Below are positions 29,527-37,625 of a stretch of 64,000 bases of DNA, one piece after another. Each line of letters begins with the position of its first letter. Within the stretch, counting starts at the first letter, position 1. The translations under genes and the position numbers were made by a program. The notes beneath the pieces are model-generated. The model made no database searches. It was not told where the DNA came from and worked only from the letters and a program-made list of their open reading frames with translations. This stretch comes from Buttiauxella agrestis ATCC 33320 (GTDB lineage Bacteria > Pseudomonadota > Gammaproteobacteria > Enterobacterales > Enterobacteriaceae), in assembly GCA_024169445.1 (NCBI GenBank), contig JALKFA010000001.1, forward strand, positions 744,001 through 808,000, read 5' to 3'.

Positions 29527-30351
29527 TTGTTTGATTTAAAAATATCTTTACCCATTTCAGTGCAAAATGGCGGCTTGTTTATTTCGCGTGGCATCGGCAG
29601 CCATCCGCAACGTGAACTGGACTCATGGGAATTAATTTTCGTTGAAAAAGGGACACTTACGATCCGTGAGGACGACACACTATTTAGCGTCAGAGAAGGT
29701 GAGAGTTTATTACTTTGGCCACATCGAAAACACGTCGGTACAGGAACCTTCCCGGCAGACTTAAAATTCTACTGGCTTCATTTTGAACTCACTCCGCAGT
29801 GTGACAAAAAAACAGATTTCCCGGCATCGTTAATCTCGTTACCCCAACACGGGCAAGTTCTTAATCCCCAATACGTTATTTCGTTATTCCGTCAGTTTTT
29901 AAGCGAACAAGAGTCCATGACGCGCAGCAGCGCACTGGAATTAATTTTATTGCTGATCATGCAGCAACTTTCCGTGGCGGCGCACGACAGTATACAGGCC
30001 GATAACAGTGGCGCGGCCCTTGCCTACAAAGCACAGCAGTTAATTCGCACCCAATTTCATTTGCCAGTTTCCACCTCAACACTAGCCAGCCAGCTACATT
30101 GTAATGCGGATTATCTTGGCCGCGTTTATCGCCAGACTTTTCAGCTAACCATTACCGATGCCATTCACCGCCAGCGCGTGTTGTGCGCTGAAAAAATGCT
30201 GATTACCGACTCCTGCTCATTGAGCGAAGTCGCCGAACGTTGCGGATTTCAGGATGTGAGTTATTTCAGGAAGGTGTTTCGTAAAAAAATGGGATTAACA
30301 CCCGCCGCCTGGAAGCGGCGCTATTGTAAGGTGCATATAAATTCGGACTGA
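29527..30351 (+). CDS. AraC-family regulator of the GH127/GPH locus
   Basis: AraC/XylS regulator of 274 residues: an N-terminal cupin-like sugar-binding domain (ELIFVEKGTLTIRED, then LLWPHRKHVGTG) and a C-terminal double HTH (CNADYLGRVYRQTFQLTITD and the signature VAERCGFQDVSYFRKVF). The start appears to be TTG at 29527: AAAGGA lies 8 nt before it, the cupin domain begins at once, and no ATG occurs before residue ~135. It is divergent from the transporter-hydrolase operon, 238 nt away, and is its likely activator. The ligand is unknown. Confidence 0.87.
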   Translation: MFDLKISLPISVQNGGLFISRGIGSHPQRELDSWELIFVEKGTLTIREDDTLFSVREGESLLLWPHRKHVGTGTFPADLKFYWLHFELTPQCDKKTDFPASLISLPQHGQVLNPQYVISLFRQFLSEQESMTRSSALELILLLIMQQLSVAAHDSIQADNSGAALAYKAQQLIRTQFHLPVSTSTLASQLHCNADYLGRVYRQTFQLTITDAIHRQRVLCAEKMLITDSCSLSEVAERCGFQDVSYFRKVFRKKMGLTPAAWKRRYCKVHINSD

Positions 30352-30354
30352 GGC

Positions 30355-30828
30355 TTATTTCTGCTTTGCCTGCATACAATAAAACAGCGGTGTGCCATCG
30401 TAGCTGAACAAATAACTCGAAGCATTTTCACGCTCAACTTGCAGGCTAATACCGCGTTCACGGTACAGGAAGAAGTCCGGTGTTTGCGGGAAATACTGGC
30501 CAAATAAATTCTCAACGCCACTGCTTTCTGTCGAAATCATGATGATATTGTCATCCTGATGCCAGTATTTAAAAGTGAAGTGGTTATTGGTATTCAACTC
30601 AGGCTTTCCTTTTTCATGAAGTTGCCCAAGCGACGTGTAAACTCCCTTTCCGTTTTCAAAGGTAAAATGGGTCAGCATTTCATAGACGATATTTTCGCCA
30701 ATAATGGTCGCAGTCGCATCACAGGAAAAGTGATCGCGTTTGTAAGACTGGTACCAGGCAAAGAGTAATGGCAACGCAATCAATACAATAATCAACACCC
30801 AACACATCCTCCTTTTTTTAAGCTTCAT
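30355..30828 (-). CDS. Single-span membrane protein paired with a ToxR-like regulator
   Basis: Protein of 157 residues. A short basic start (MKLKKRRM) and one membrane helix (VLIIVLIALPLLFAW) are followed by a ~125-residue periplasmic domain with no motif I recognise. The ATG at 30828 overlaps the stop of the upstream regulator by 11 nt, with AGGAAAG before it, so the genes are coupled. The arrangement recalls ToxR-ToxS and E. coli YqeI-YqeJ, in which the small partner aids or stabilises the membrane regulator. That is by architecture only; sequence similarity was not tested. Confidence 0.65.
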   Translation of the reverse strand: MKLKKRRMCWVLIIVLIALPLLFAWYQSYKRDHFSCDATATIIGENIVYEMLTHFTFENGKGVYTSLGQLHEKGKPELNTNNHFTFKYWHQDDNIIMISTESSGVENLFGQYFPQTPDFFLYRERGISLQVERENASSYLFSYDGTPLFYCMQAKQK

Positions 30829-31603
30829 AGCGATCTTTCCTGAATATGTAGGATTGGCATTCTGCATTACTGTATTCAATTTTTCGGTTACACAGCAGTA
30901 CCGACAAACCCTGCAGAGAACGGTTAAGGGTCAAATAAGCGACACCGCCAGACTCACAGGCAAGGGGATAACGTTTATCCAACAACTTAAAAGTATGCAG
31001 ACTTTTCTCCTCGCCAGACCAGGAGGAATAAAGAGCACAACCGTTGACCTGCCCTATATAGCTGTAATCGGAATAGTGGGATTCACCGCCAGACTGTTGG
31101 TGATAAAGCACACCGCAGGAAATAATAAATGCCACTCCAGCAGCCAGATACGCCCAGCGTGAATAGTGGCGCGCAGCAAGGTTGTGAGGCTGAACGCCTG
31201 GCTGTTCAACTTTAGGCGCGGGCGATAAAACGGTAGCCTCCACAGGCGTAATAAAGTCAGTTATTGTTCCCTCACGTAGCGTGGCAATTGATTTAAACCC
31301 CATTTTTGGTACGGTTTTAATGATGTTTTCCGCAAGCCCCGCTGACTGAAGCCCTTTTCTTAGCGATGCGATACTTTGATAGAGCGCATTAGTGGTGACC
31401 ACCGCACCGTGCTTTTCCCACACTTGCTCAAAGAGAAATCTCTGCGTTAATACCTGTTGGTTGTGGCGAAGCAAAAGCAATAAGCATTCACTTGCTGGCG
31501 TGTGGATAACCACTTTGCTGCCAGGCTGCCCATCCATCGGCCGCAGGCTGTGTTCGTCCGGGTCAAACAGCACGGTTTCATTGATTAAAAAGACGGTGTT
31601 CAT
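30818..31603 (-). CDS. ToxR/CadC-like membrane-anchored winged-helix regulator
   Basis: Protein of 261 residues. Residues ~1-110 are an OmpR-type winged helix (ASECLLLLLRHNQQVLTQRF, LFEQVWEKHG, the recognition-helix region TNALYQSIASLRKGL, wing KTVPKMGFKS). A linker, one membrane helix (WAYLAAGVAFIISCGVLYH) and a ~75-residue periplasmic tail with several Cys follow. Such proteins sense periplasmic conditions and act directly on promoters. It is coupled to the small membrane gene downstream. An 11-bp inverted repeat lies 59-85 nt before its start and could be its own operator. Targets are unknown. Confidence 0.8.
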   Translation of the reverse strand: MNTVFLINETVLFDPDEHSLRPMDGQPGSKVVIHTPASECLLLLLRHNQQVLTQRFLFEQVWEKHGAVVTTNALYQSIASLRKGLQSAGLAENIIKTVPKMGFKSIATLREGTITDFITPVEATVLSPAPKVEQPGVQPHNLAARHYSRWAYLAAGVAFIISCGVLYHQQSGGESHYSDYSYIGQVNGCALYSSWSGEEKSLHTFKLLDKRYPLACESGGVAYLTLNRSLQGLSVLLCNRKIEYSNAECQSYIFRKDRYEA

Positions 31604-31661
31604 GTTGTCATCCTCGCCACAACCTATTCGGTCAATAAAGCCTTTTGCATGAGTTTCCCTG

Positions 31662-31688
31662 GGAAAAAATCTTATTCAGATTTTTTCC
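31662..31688. promoter_or_regulatory. 11-bp inverted repeat upstream of the ToxR-like gene
   Basis: GGAAAAAATCT (31662-31672) and its exact complement AGATTTTTTCC (31678-31688) flank a 5-nt centre. It lies 59 nt before the ToxR-like start. Possible roles are an autoregulatory operator or a transcript hairpin. Confidence 0.5.
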
Positions 31689-31800
31689 TCTTAAAATCAA
31701 TCCATTACAGGAAAAGCATCCGTAGCCACTCTCTGTGCGAGCAGACTTCTGACTAAGTATAAATCATATAAAATCACTCCTCCTTGCGGAGGAAATCGCT

Positions 31801-31854
31801 ATGCTGATGCCATCTCAAAAACGAGCGGTTCAGAGATTACCCCTTCAGGGTTAA
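31801..31854 (+). CDS. Candidate 17-residue small ORF with a hairpin-hidden ribosome site
   Basis: A very short frame, MLMPSQKRAVQRLPLQG, has a strong GGAGG 8 nt before its ATG. That site sits in a perfect hairpin (TCCTCC-TTGC-GGAGGA, 31778-31793), which would hide it in RNA. It lies in the otherwise gene-free stretch 31604-32220 between the ToxR-like gene and the winged-helix gene. It could be a regulated leader peptide, or chance. No homologue is known to me. Confidence 0.25.
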   Translation: MLMPSQKRAVQRLPLQG

Positions 31855-32121
31855 GGAATAATTGCACCACGCCACATAGCGAGTGATGCGCTGAAATAGA
31901 TTTCTAAAACAGTCCATTAACTTTTTCAGCAGAACAATATTCTATATATACCAATGAATTCGATATTATAACTTGAGCCATAAGATAATGATGATATTTT
32001 AGATTTAAAAAACGACATTCATTTCATTTGCGATATTTTATTCCTGTAATTCAAATTACAACGAAGCTAAATTCCATAAAAAGCCAGAATGTGACGATGG
32101 ACTACTCTGCTTACCCATGAG

Positions 32122-32149
32122 TTGTAAGTATTCACCGGAGTCATATAAT
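32122..32149 (+). promoter_or_regulatory. Candidate sigma-70 promoter for the winged-helix gene
   Basis: TTGTAA (32122-32127) and TATAAT (32144-32149) are separated by 16 nt. It would give a transcript starting ~65 nt before the ATG at 32221. The -10 box is perfect and the -35 is moderate. Confidence 0.45.
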
Positions 32150-32220
32150 CCATCCTTATAAACAGTAGGGCTTATAGGAAATGAACACGAGCAAGGGTGC
32201 CACAGTCGGATTTATTTTAT

Positions 32221-32655
32221 ATGAGCATGAAAAATATGGACTATCAATTGCATGGATTTATGATCGGCAAAGAAATCCATTTCGATATTGATAATGGAAG
32301 GTTGTATCGCCTTCCTTCTAGCAGTACAGAACGTAATTTTATTTTTGGCTCGATTTTCTTTAATGAAACCATGCTACAGCTATTTATTTATCTGTTGCTT
32401 CATGCGCGCCATAAGAAAGTGACCAAAGATGAATTACTCAAGAATGTCTGGGAAGAAAATAACCTTATTCCATCAACGCAACGTTTATGGCAGGTATTAA
32501 ACAATCTTAATAAAAAGCTACATCTGCTGGGGTTACCCGGTGATTTCATTCAAAATATGAAAGGGAGTGGCTATATAATAAATCACATTGATGTCATACC
32601 CATTTATTACAAATTAAGTGATCTCACCCTTACCTCTGGGAAAGAAAAGGATTAA
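32221..32655 (+). CDS. Cytosolic CadC/OmpR-type winged-helix regulator
   Basis: Protein of 144 residues from the ATG at 32221. It is a winged-helix DNA-binding domain (FFNETMLQLFIYLLLHA, then VTKDELLKNVWEENN, helix QRLWQVLNNLNKKL, wing NMKGSGYIINH) without a membrane span or receiver domain. This differs from the ToxR-like protein nearby, which is membrane-anchored. Other in-frame starts are a GTG at 32197 and ATGs at 32227 and 32236; none has a convincing ribosome site, so the start is uncertain. A terminator follows 50 nt after the stop. Targets are unknown. Confidence 0.72.
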   Translation: MSMKNMDYQLHGFMIGKEIHFDIDNGRLYRLPSSSTERNFIFGSIFFNETMLQLFIYLLLHARHKKVTKDELLKNVWEENNLIPSTQRLWQVLNNLNKKLHLLGLPGDFIQNMKGSGYIINHIDVIPIYYKLSDLTLTSGKEKD

Positions 32656-32704
32656 TACCATAAGGTCGTACCTTGAGTAAGTGCGACCAACGTAGGATGC
32701 TTTT

Positions 32705-32740
32705 GCCCTGACTATGGAAATACTCAGGGCCCTTTTTTTT
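32705..32740 (+). terminator. Rho-independent terminator
   Basis: GCCCTGA (32705-32711) pairs with TCAGGGC (32724-32730), followed by CC and eight T residues. It ends the winged-helix transcript, so the chemoreceptor gene must have its own promoter within 32741-32902. Confidence 0.88.
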
Positions 32741-32902
32741 ATAAATATCTTCACTGGTAACTGGTTTTGCAACCTCTCCATTCGAAATTTAGTTGCCGGT
32801 GAGGGTATTTATAAAAGGTATTACCACTTGTATTTTTAGAATGATAGCAATCTTTATATAACAACGCTCACCAAAGGTTCTGGGGCCATTACTGGATAAA
32901 AT

Positions 32903-34837
32903 ATGAGTATAACGAATACATTTTCAAATTTAAAAGTCAGCAGAAAACTCAGCTTAGGGTTTGCTGTTGTTTTTGTGATCACAATTATTATCGTGATGAC
33001 TGGGATGCTGGGTCTGCGAAACGTCCAGGATAAAATAAGCAAAAGTGCCTTAACTGTTGAGTTAAATAAGAACCTGACTGCGGCACGGTTAAGCCGAACC
33101 AATTACCAATATACCCATGGTGTTCATTACCTTGATCAAAACAGCAAAGCATTAAATCAACTGGCAGAAACGGTTACCCAACTGAAAAAATTGAGCTGGG
33201 CACCAGACAGTATGGATGCCGTGCTGAAAACAGAAAGTGCGGTGAAAAGTTACCTGGTCAGCACCCCTCCATTTATTAATGCGCTGAACCAAACGAAGCG
33301 TGATGAAGAACGTCTGGATTCAAAAGATCTGTATAAAAAGTCTGTTATGGCAGACAAACTCAGCCGCAGCCAAACGCTGCCAGCAGAACAACGCACTCAA
33401 GTAGCTCAACTGGGCTTTATATTTAATGACATCGACTCGATGTTAAATGATTACAAAACCCTACCCACTGAGAAATCGCGAGAGATTTTACAAACACGCT
33501 TAACCGCAGGCATTGCCCATGCCGAGCAATTGCTTCCTTTGCTACCCGCATCTGAGCAAACATGGGTACAGGCGGGTATCGCTGAAGCACAGGGCTATGT
33601 CACTGAGCTGCCTGCGTATCTTGCAGCGTGGACACAACAAAATACACTTTCCGCACAGCTCACTGACCGGGCGGTGGAGCTTACCCGCGCGATTAATGTG
33701 CTGTTCGATCTCCAGCAGTTGAAAGCTGAAAAAGTGGTTGCGACATCTGAGTGGGAAATGTCACTCGTTGCTCTGATTGGGGTATTGGCAGGTGTATTGA
33801 TAGCGCTGGCGATCACCCGTTCGATCACCCGCCCGCTTAACCAAACTCTGTTAGTCGCCGAGCAAATCGCCAAAGGTGACCTCACCGGCACACTGGAAAG
33901 CCAGCGCGGTGATGAACTTGGTTTGCTGATGCAGGCGGTGTCGACGATGAATAATAATCTGAAGGATATCCTGCATAACGTACGCGATGGCGTCGATAGC
34001 GTCGCTCGTTCGTCTTCGGAAATTGCCGCAGGAAATATGGATTTATCTTCGCGCACTGAGCAGCAATCCGCAGCCGTGGTGGAAACCGCCGCCAGTATGG
34101 AAGAACTGACTTCTACCGTCGCCCTGAACGCTGAAAATGCTAAGCATGCCCGCCAGTTAGCGGAATCCGCCTCGCAAAAAGCCAATGAGGGAAGCCAGAT
34201 TTCGAAGATGGTTATCGACACCATGAAAAACGTGCAAAGCAGCTCGCACCGTATTTCTGAAATCACGACCGTGATTAATAGCATCGCCTTCCAGACTAAT
34301 ATTCTGGCGCTGAATGCGGCGGTTGAAGCGGCGCGAGCTGGGGATCAGGGGAAAGGTTTTGCCGTGGTCGCTGGTGAAGTACGCAACCTGGCACAGCGAA
34401 GTGCGCAGTCGGCAAAAGAGATTGAATCGTTAATTCACGAATCCGTTTCTTATGTCGATTCAGGTTTCCGCCTGGTGGAAGGTGCTGGGGTGGCGATGGA
34501 CAACATCGAAACGTCAGTTATCCAGGTGAGAGACATCATGAGCGAAATTGCCGCAGCCACTGATGAGCAGAGCCGGGGGATTTCGCAGATTGCGCAGGCA
34601 ATGGCGGAAATGGATACCACCACGCAGCAAAATGCGGCGCTGGTTGAAGAATCTTCGGCTGCCGCCAGCTCACTTGAAGAACAAGCAGTACAACTTGAAA
34701 AAGTGGTGTCGATATTTAGGGTTTCAAAAAACCAGGGTGAGACAACAACCGCTCGTCCATCTACTCACAACTTAGTCACTGCAATGCCAACCAGAACAGC
34801 TGCGCTCAACAATAGAGATAGCTGGATAGAATTTTAA
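32903..34837 (+). CDS. Methyl-accepting chemotaxis protein
   Basis: Inner-membrane chemoreceptor of 644 residues: TM1 (~17-37), a long all-helical periplasmic domain of ~245 residues (longer than the Tar-type four-helix bundle, in the range of HBM double-bundle sensors), TM2 (~288-308), HAMP ([20 protein letters not shown]) and a cytoplasmic signalling region with the hairpin tip [20 protein letters not shown]. The protein ends SWIEF, which fits the aromatic-x-x-aromatic form of the CheR-binding C-terminal pentapeptide (NWETF in Tar/Tsr). The ligand is unknown. No other chemotaxis gene is in the window. Confidence 0.93.
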   Translation: MSITNTFSNLKVSRKLSLGFAVVFVITIIIVMTGMLGLRNVQDKISKSALTVELNKNLTAARLSRTNYQYTHGVHYLDQNSKALNQLAETVTQLKKLSWAPDSMDAVLKTESAVKSYLVSTPPFINALNQTKRDEERLDSKDLYKKSVMADKLSRSQTLPAEQRTQVAQLGFIFNDIDSMLNDYKTLPTEKSREILQTRLTAGIAHAEQLLPLLPASEQTWVQAGIAEAQGYVTELPAYLAAWTQQNTLSAQLTDRAVELTRAINVLFDLQQLKAEKVVATSEWEMSLVALIGVLAGVLIALAITRSITRPLNQTLLVAEQIAKGDLTGTLESQRGDELGLLMQAVSTMNNNLKDILHNVRDGVDSVARSSSEIAAGNMDLSSRTEQQSAAVVETAASMEELTSTVALNAENAKHARQLAESASQKANEGSQISKMVIDTMKNVQSSSHRISEITTVINSIAFQTNILALNAAVEAARAGDQGKGFAVVAGEVRNLAQRSAQSAKEIESLIHESVSYVDSGFRLVEGAGVAMDNIETSVIQVRDIMSEIAAATDEQSRGISQIAQAMAEMDTTTQQNAALVEESSAAASSLEEQAVQLEKVVSIFRVSKNQGETTTARPSTHNLVTAMPTRTAALNNRDSWIEF

Positions 34838-34870
34838 AGTTTGTTTTTATTGTGCCAACACCAGAGAAAT

Positions 34871-34892
34871 AAAGGGCGGGAAACCGCCCTTT
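34871..34892 (+). terminator. Terminator after the chemoreceptor gene
   Basis: AAAGGGCGG and CCGCCCTTT form a 9-bp stem around a GAAA tetraloop, 34 nt after the stop. A-tracts and T-tracts at the base fit a Rho-independent terminator working in either direction. Confidence 0.85.
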
Positions 34893-34919
34893 CTGACTAA
34901 TGACACAACTGGCGTATAT

Positions 34920-34946
34920 GGTGGATGACGCTAACGCTTGTCCACC
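34920..34946. repeat. REP unit
   Basis: GGTGGATGACGCTAACG...TGTCCACC, a single REP palindrome between the convergent chemoreceptor and yajD genes. Confidence 0.7.
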
Positions 34947-35014
34947 CTACAAAGTCATAATCGAACCGTAGCTCATACAGCAGCGTCATCCGAAAAAACC
35001 GGTTCATCCGCCAA

Positions 35015-35362
35015 TTATTTCTTCTTATTCAACAGCGACTTCAAATCAGCGAACGGGTTGTACGTCGCTTCGCCAACGTCTTTTTGCGCGTCTTCACCGG
35101 CAACTACCGTGGTGCCGTATTGGTCGGCTTCGGTGTATTTCGAGTGCTCGTGGTCGTGACAATACAGGCACAATAGCTCCCAGTTACTGCCATCTTCCGG
35201 GTTATTAGTGTGGTCATGGTCGATATGGTGAACCGTCAGTTCGCGCAGGTTTGAATAGACAAACTCACGCGAGCAACGCCCGCATACCCACGGGTAAATT
35301 TTTAACGCTTTCTCACGGTAGCCACTTTCCAGCCGCGTGTAGTTTTTTGGGATCAGTGCCAT
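35015..35362 (-). CDS. yajD: HNH endonuclease-domain protein YajD
   Basis: Protein of 115 residues, same length as E. coli YajD and nearly identical by eye. It has a CGRC pair, the HNH core TVHHIDHDHTNNPEDGSNW, and a second CLYC pair followed by HDHEH, as expected for a zinc-bound HNH nuclease. Its function is unknown. In E. coli yajD lies near tsx, not beside fhlA, so the gene is in a different neighbourhood here. It follows fhlA by 41 nt on the same strand and could be co-transcribed with it. Confidence 0.95.
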   Translation of the reverse strand: MALIPKNYTRLESGYREKALKIYPWVCGRCSREFVYSNLRELTVHHIDHDHTNNPEDGSNWELLCLYCHDHEHSKYTEADQYGTTVVAGEDAQKDVGEATYNPFADLKSLLNKKK

Positions 35363-35403
35363 GGTTAAGGTTACCTGGTAAATAATGTAGGGTTATAACT
35401 AGT

Positions 35404-37488
35404 TTATATTCCCTCTTTATCAATCCCCAAGCGTTTCATGCGCGAAAGCAAGGTGGTGCGTTTTAGCCCCAGCCGTTGTGCCGCACCACGCGGGCCAGCA
35501 ACTACACCGTTGGTCTCTTTTAGCACACGCAAAATTCTCTGCGCCTCATCTTCCCCTTCACGAATTTCTTCGCTCGCCACCAGACGCGCTGGTTTTTCTT
35601 CCGGCTGGATGTAATCCATTTCCGGTAAAGAAAGGTGCAGCACATTGCCGCGAGTCAGCAGCACCGCACGTTCAATGACATTTTCCAGTTCACGAACGTT
35701 GCCCGGCCAGTCCATACGGCTTAACGTACGTAAAGTTTCAGCCGGAATACTGTCGATATTACGGTTCATACGATGAGCGATTTTAAAGGTGAAAGATTTC
35801 ACCAATAGCGGAATGTCTTCCGGGCGCTCACGCAGCGGCGGCAGCGTAATGGGGAACACGTTCAGGCGATAATAAAGGTCACTACGGAATTCGCGCTCGA
35901 CCACCATCTCTTTGAGGTTGCGGTTGGTCGCGGCAATTAAGCGTACGTCCACCTGCTGAACTTTGTTGCTACCCAGCCGCTCAAATTCCTGCTCTTGCAA
36001 CACACGCAACAGTTTAGGCTGCAGTTCGAGCGGCATATCACCGACTTCATCAAGGAACATCGAGCTTTTGTCGGCCAGTTCAAAACGCCCGATACGCTGC
36101 GTGTTAGCACCAGTAAACGCACCACGTTCATGGCCGAACAGGTCGCTTTCCAGTAATCCGGCAGGCATCGCCGCACAGTTAATTTTCACCATGCGGCGGC
36201 TGTTACGCTCGCTGAGGTTATGAATCGCCCGGGCAATCAGCTCTTTACCGGTGCCAGTTTCACCGAGGATTAGCACCGTACTGTCGCTTTTCGCCACCAT
36301 TTCAACTTGTTTGAGCACGTTGGACATCACGTCGCTGCGGCCAATAATCTCGCCAAAATCACTGGCGACATTATTGATTTGCTCGGTGAGGTAGAGGTTT
36401 TCGTCGACGAGATTTTCTTTTAAGCGATTGATTTCCTGGTACGCCAGCGCGTTGTCCACCGCAATGGCAATACGCTCAGCAATCTGGCGCAGCAGTTTAA
36501 GGTTTTGCGGGGTAAAGACCCCTGCCTCGCATTGCGCCAGCTTCAGCACACCCAGCATGTTGTTGCCAAAGGTCAGCGGCAGCAGGCACAAAGTCTGGAT
36601 TTGGTTGCCCCACATTTCAAACAGCATGCGCTCATACGGCGCGAGTTGGTCACCGTGATGCAGATTCAAAAGCAGCATTTCACCGCTTTTGAATACGCGT
36701 TCGGAAAGCGTACCCGCCAGTGCCACATCGCTCTGGTCGTGGATAGACGACTGCTCTTTCACGAAATGCGTGGAGTAGACGGTCAGGCGGTCTTTGCGGT
36801 TGCCGCGCAAAACGATGCTGATGGAATCTATCGAGAAATAGTGATGAATTTCGTTGGCGATTTCGCTGATCAGTTCATCGAGATCGAGCTTCGACAAGAC
36901 CGCGTTGGTCACCGCTACCAGGATTCGGTAGTCATCACGTTCGCGGCACAGTTGTTGGTAATCGTGGCTGGAATCGAGCCGCGACTGGATTTGTTCTGCC
37001 ACCAGCCCAACCACTTGCGCCAGCGTATGCAGGCGATTAAGTTCTTTGTCGGTCCAGGGGGCGTCGTTATTACGAATAAACTCGCAGCCGCCAAAGATTT
37101 TACCTTCAGCCGCCAGAGGCAGCAGGCAATAGCGACTAAATGGCGCATACAGCTCAAGGTTCATCACCTGCGGCCAGGTGTCGTTAAATTCTTCTTCGGT
37201 ACAAATCAGCGCTTCCGGGCGCGACAGTACACGCCGCACGGGCCCATTAGCCAGCACCATTTCATCTTCGTAATGCAGTTCTTTGCCGTGTATATCCAGG
37301 CCATAAAAGGCCACACGCTGATGCAACGGATGGTAAAGCAGAATATTCACTCTGTCCGCCAGTGCGCCCTGCTTTGCCATTTGTGTCAGGCAGTGGGCAA
37401 GCGCCGGGAGATCAGGTTGCTGCAACAGGGTGCGCGTTATATCAAATAAACCCTGTTGCCCGAGATCGCTCATCGGTGTGTATGGCAT
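35404..37488 (-). CDS. fhlA: Formate hydrogenlyase transcriptional activator FhlA
   Basis: Sigma-54-dependent activator of 694 residues (E. coli 692). A formate-sensing N-terminal half with two GAF-type domains (residues ~1-380) is followed by an AAA+ domain with Walker A GETGTGKE near residue 407, the sigma-54 loop GAFTGA and FLDEVGDMPLELQPKLLRVL, and a C-terminal Fis-type HTH (GAAQRLGLKRTTLLSRMKRL). It activates hyp, hyc and the hydN-fdhF operon when formate builds up under fermentation; HycA opposes it. It follows hypE on the same strand after 137 nt containing a REP unit. The start MPYTPMSDLGQQGLFDITRT matches the family. Confidence 0.97.
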   Translation of the reverse strand: MPYTPMSDLGQQGLFDITRTLLQQPDLPALAHCLTQMAKQGALADRVNILLYHPLHQRVAFYGLDIHGKELHYEDEMVLANGPVRRVLSRPEALICTEEEFNDTWPQVMNLELYAPFSRYCLLPLAAEGKIFGGCEFIRNNDAPWTDKELNRLHTLAQVVGLVAEQIQSRLDSSHDYQQLCRERDDYRILVAVTNAVLSKLDLDELISEIANEIHHYFSIDSISIVLRGNRKDRLTVYSTHFVKEQSSIHDQSDVALAGTLSERVFKSGEMLLLNLHHGDQLAPYERMLFEMWGNQIQTLCLLPLTFGNNMLGVLKLAQCEAGVFTPQNLKLLRQIAERIAIAVDNALAYQEINRLKENLVDENLYLTEQINNVASDFGEIIGRSDVMSNVLKQVEMVAKSDSTVLILGETGTGKELIARAIHNLSERNSRRMVKINCAAMPAGLLESDLFGHERGAFTGANTQRIGRFELADKSSMFLDEVGDMPLELQPKLLRVLQEQEFERLGSNKVQQVDVRLIAATNRNLKEMVVEREFRSDLYYRLNVFPITLPPLRERPEDIPLLVKSFTFKIAHRMNRNIDSIPAETLRTLSRMDWPGNVRELENVIERAVLLTRGNVLHLSLPEMDYIQPEEKPARLVASEEIREGEDEAQRILRVLKETNGVVAGPRGAAQRLGLKRTTLLSRMKRLGIDKEGI

Positions 37489-37517
37489 TTTGCTTATCCA
37501 ATTGGTAGTGCGGAGGC

Positions 37518-37544
37518 GGTGGATGACGCTGGCGCTTATCCACC
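37518..37544. repeat. REP unit between hypE and fhlA
   Basis: GGTGGATGACGCTGGCG...TTATCCACC, a single palindromic unit in the 137-nt gap between hypE and fhlA. Confidence 0.7.
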
Positions 37545-37625
37545 CTACGAAATCAAACGCCGGCGATTTGTATTATGAAACCGCTCAAGTGTAGCCAGGA
37601 CGGCACTCGGCGTTCCTGGCTTAGG

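Noticed and set aside
36505-37449. 314-residue plus-strand frame inside fhlA
   Set aside because: Shadow of the conserved FhlA frame; no domain recognised.
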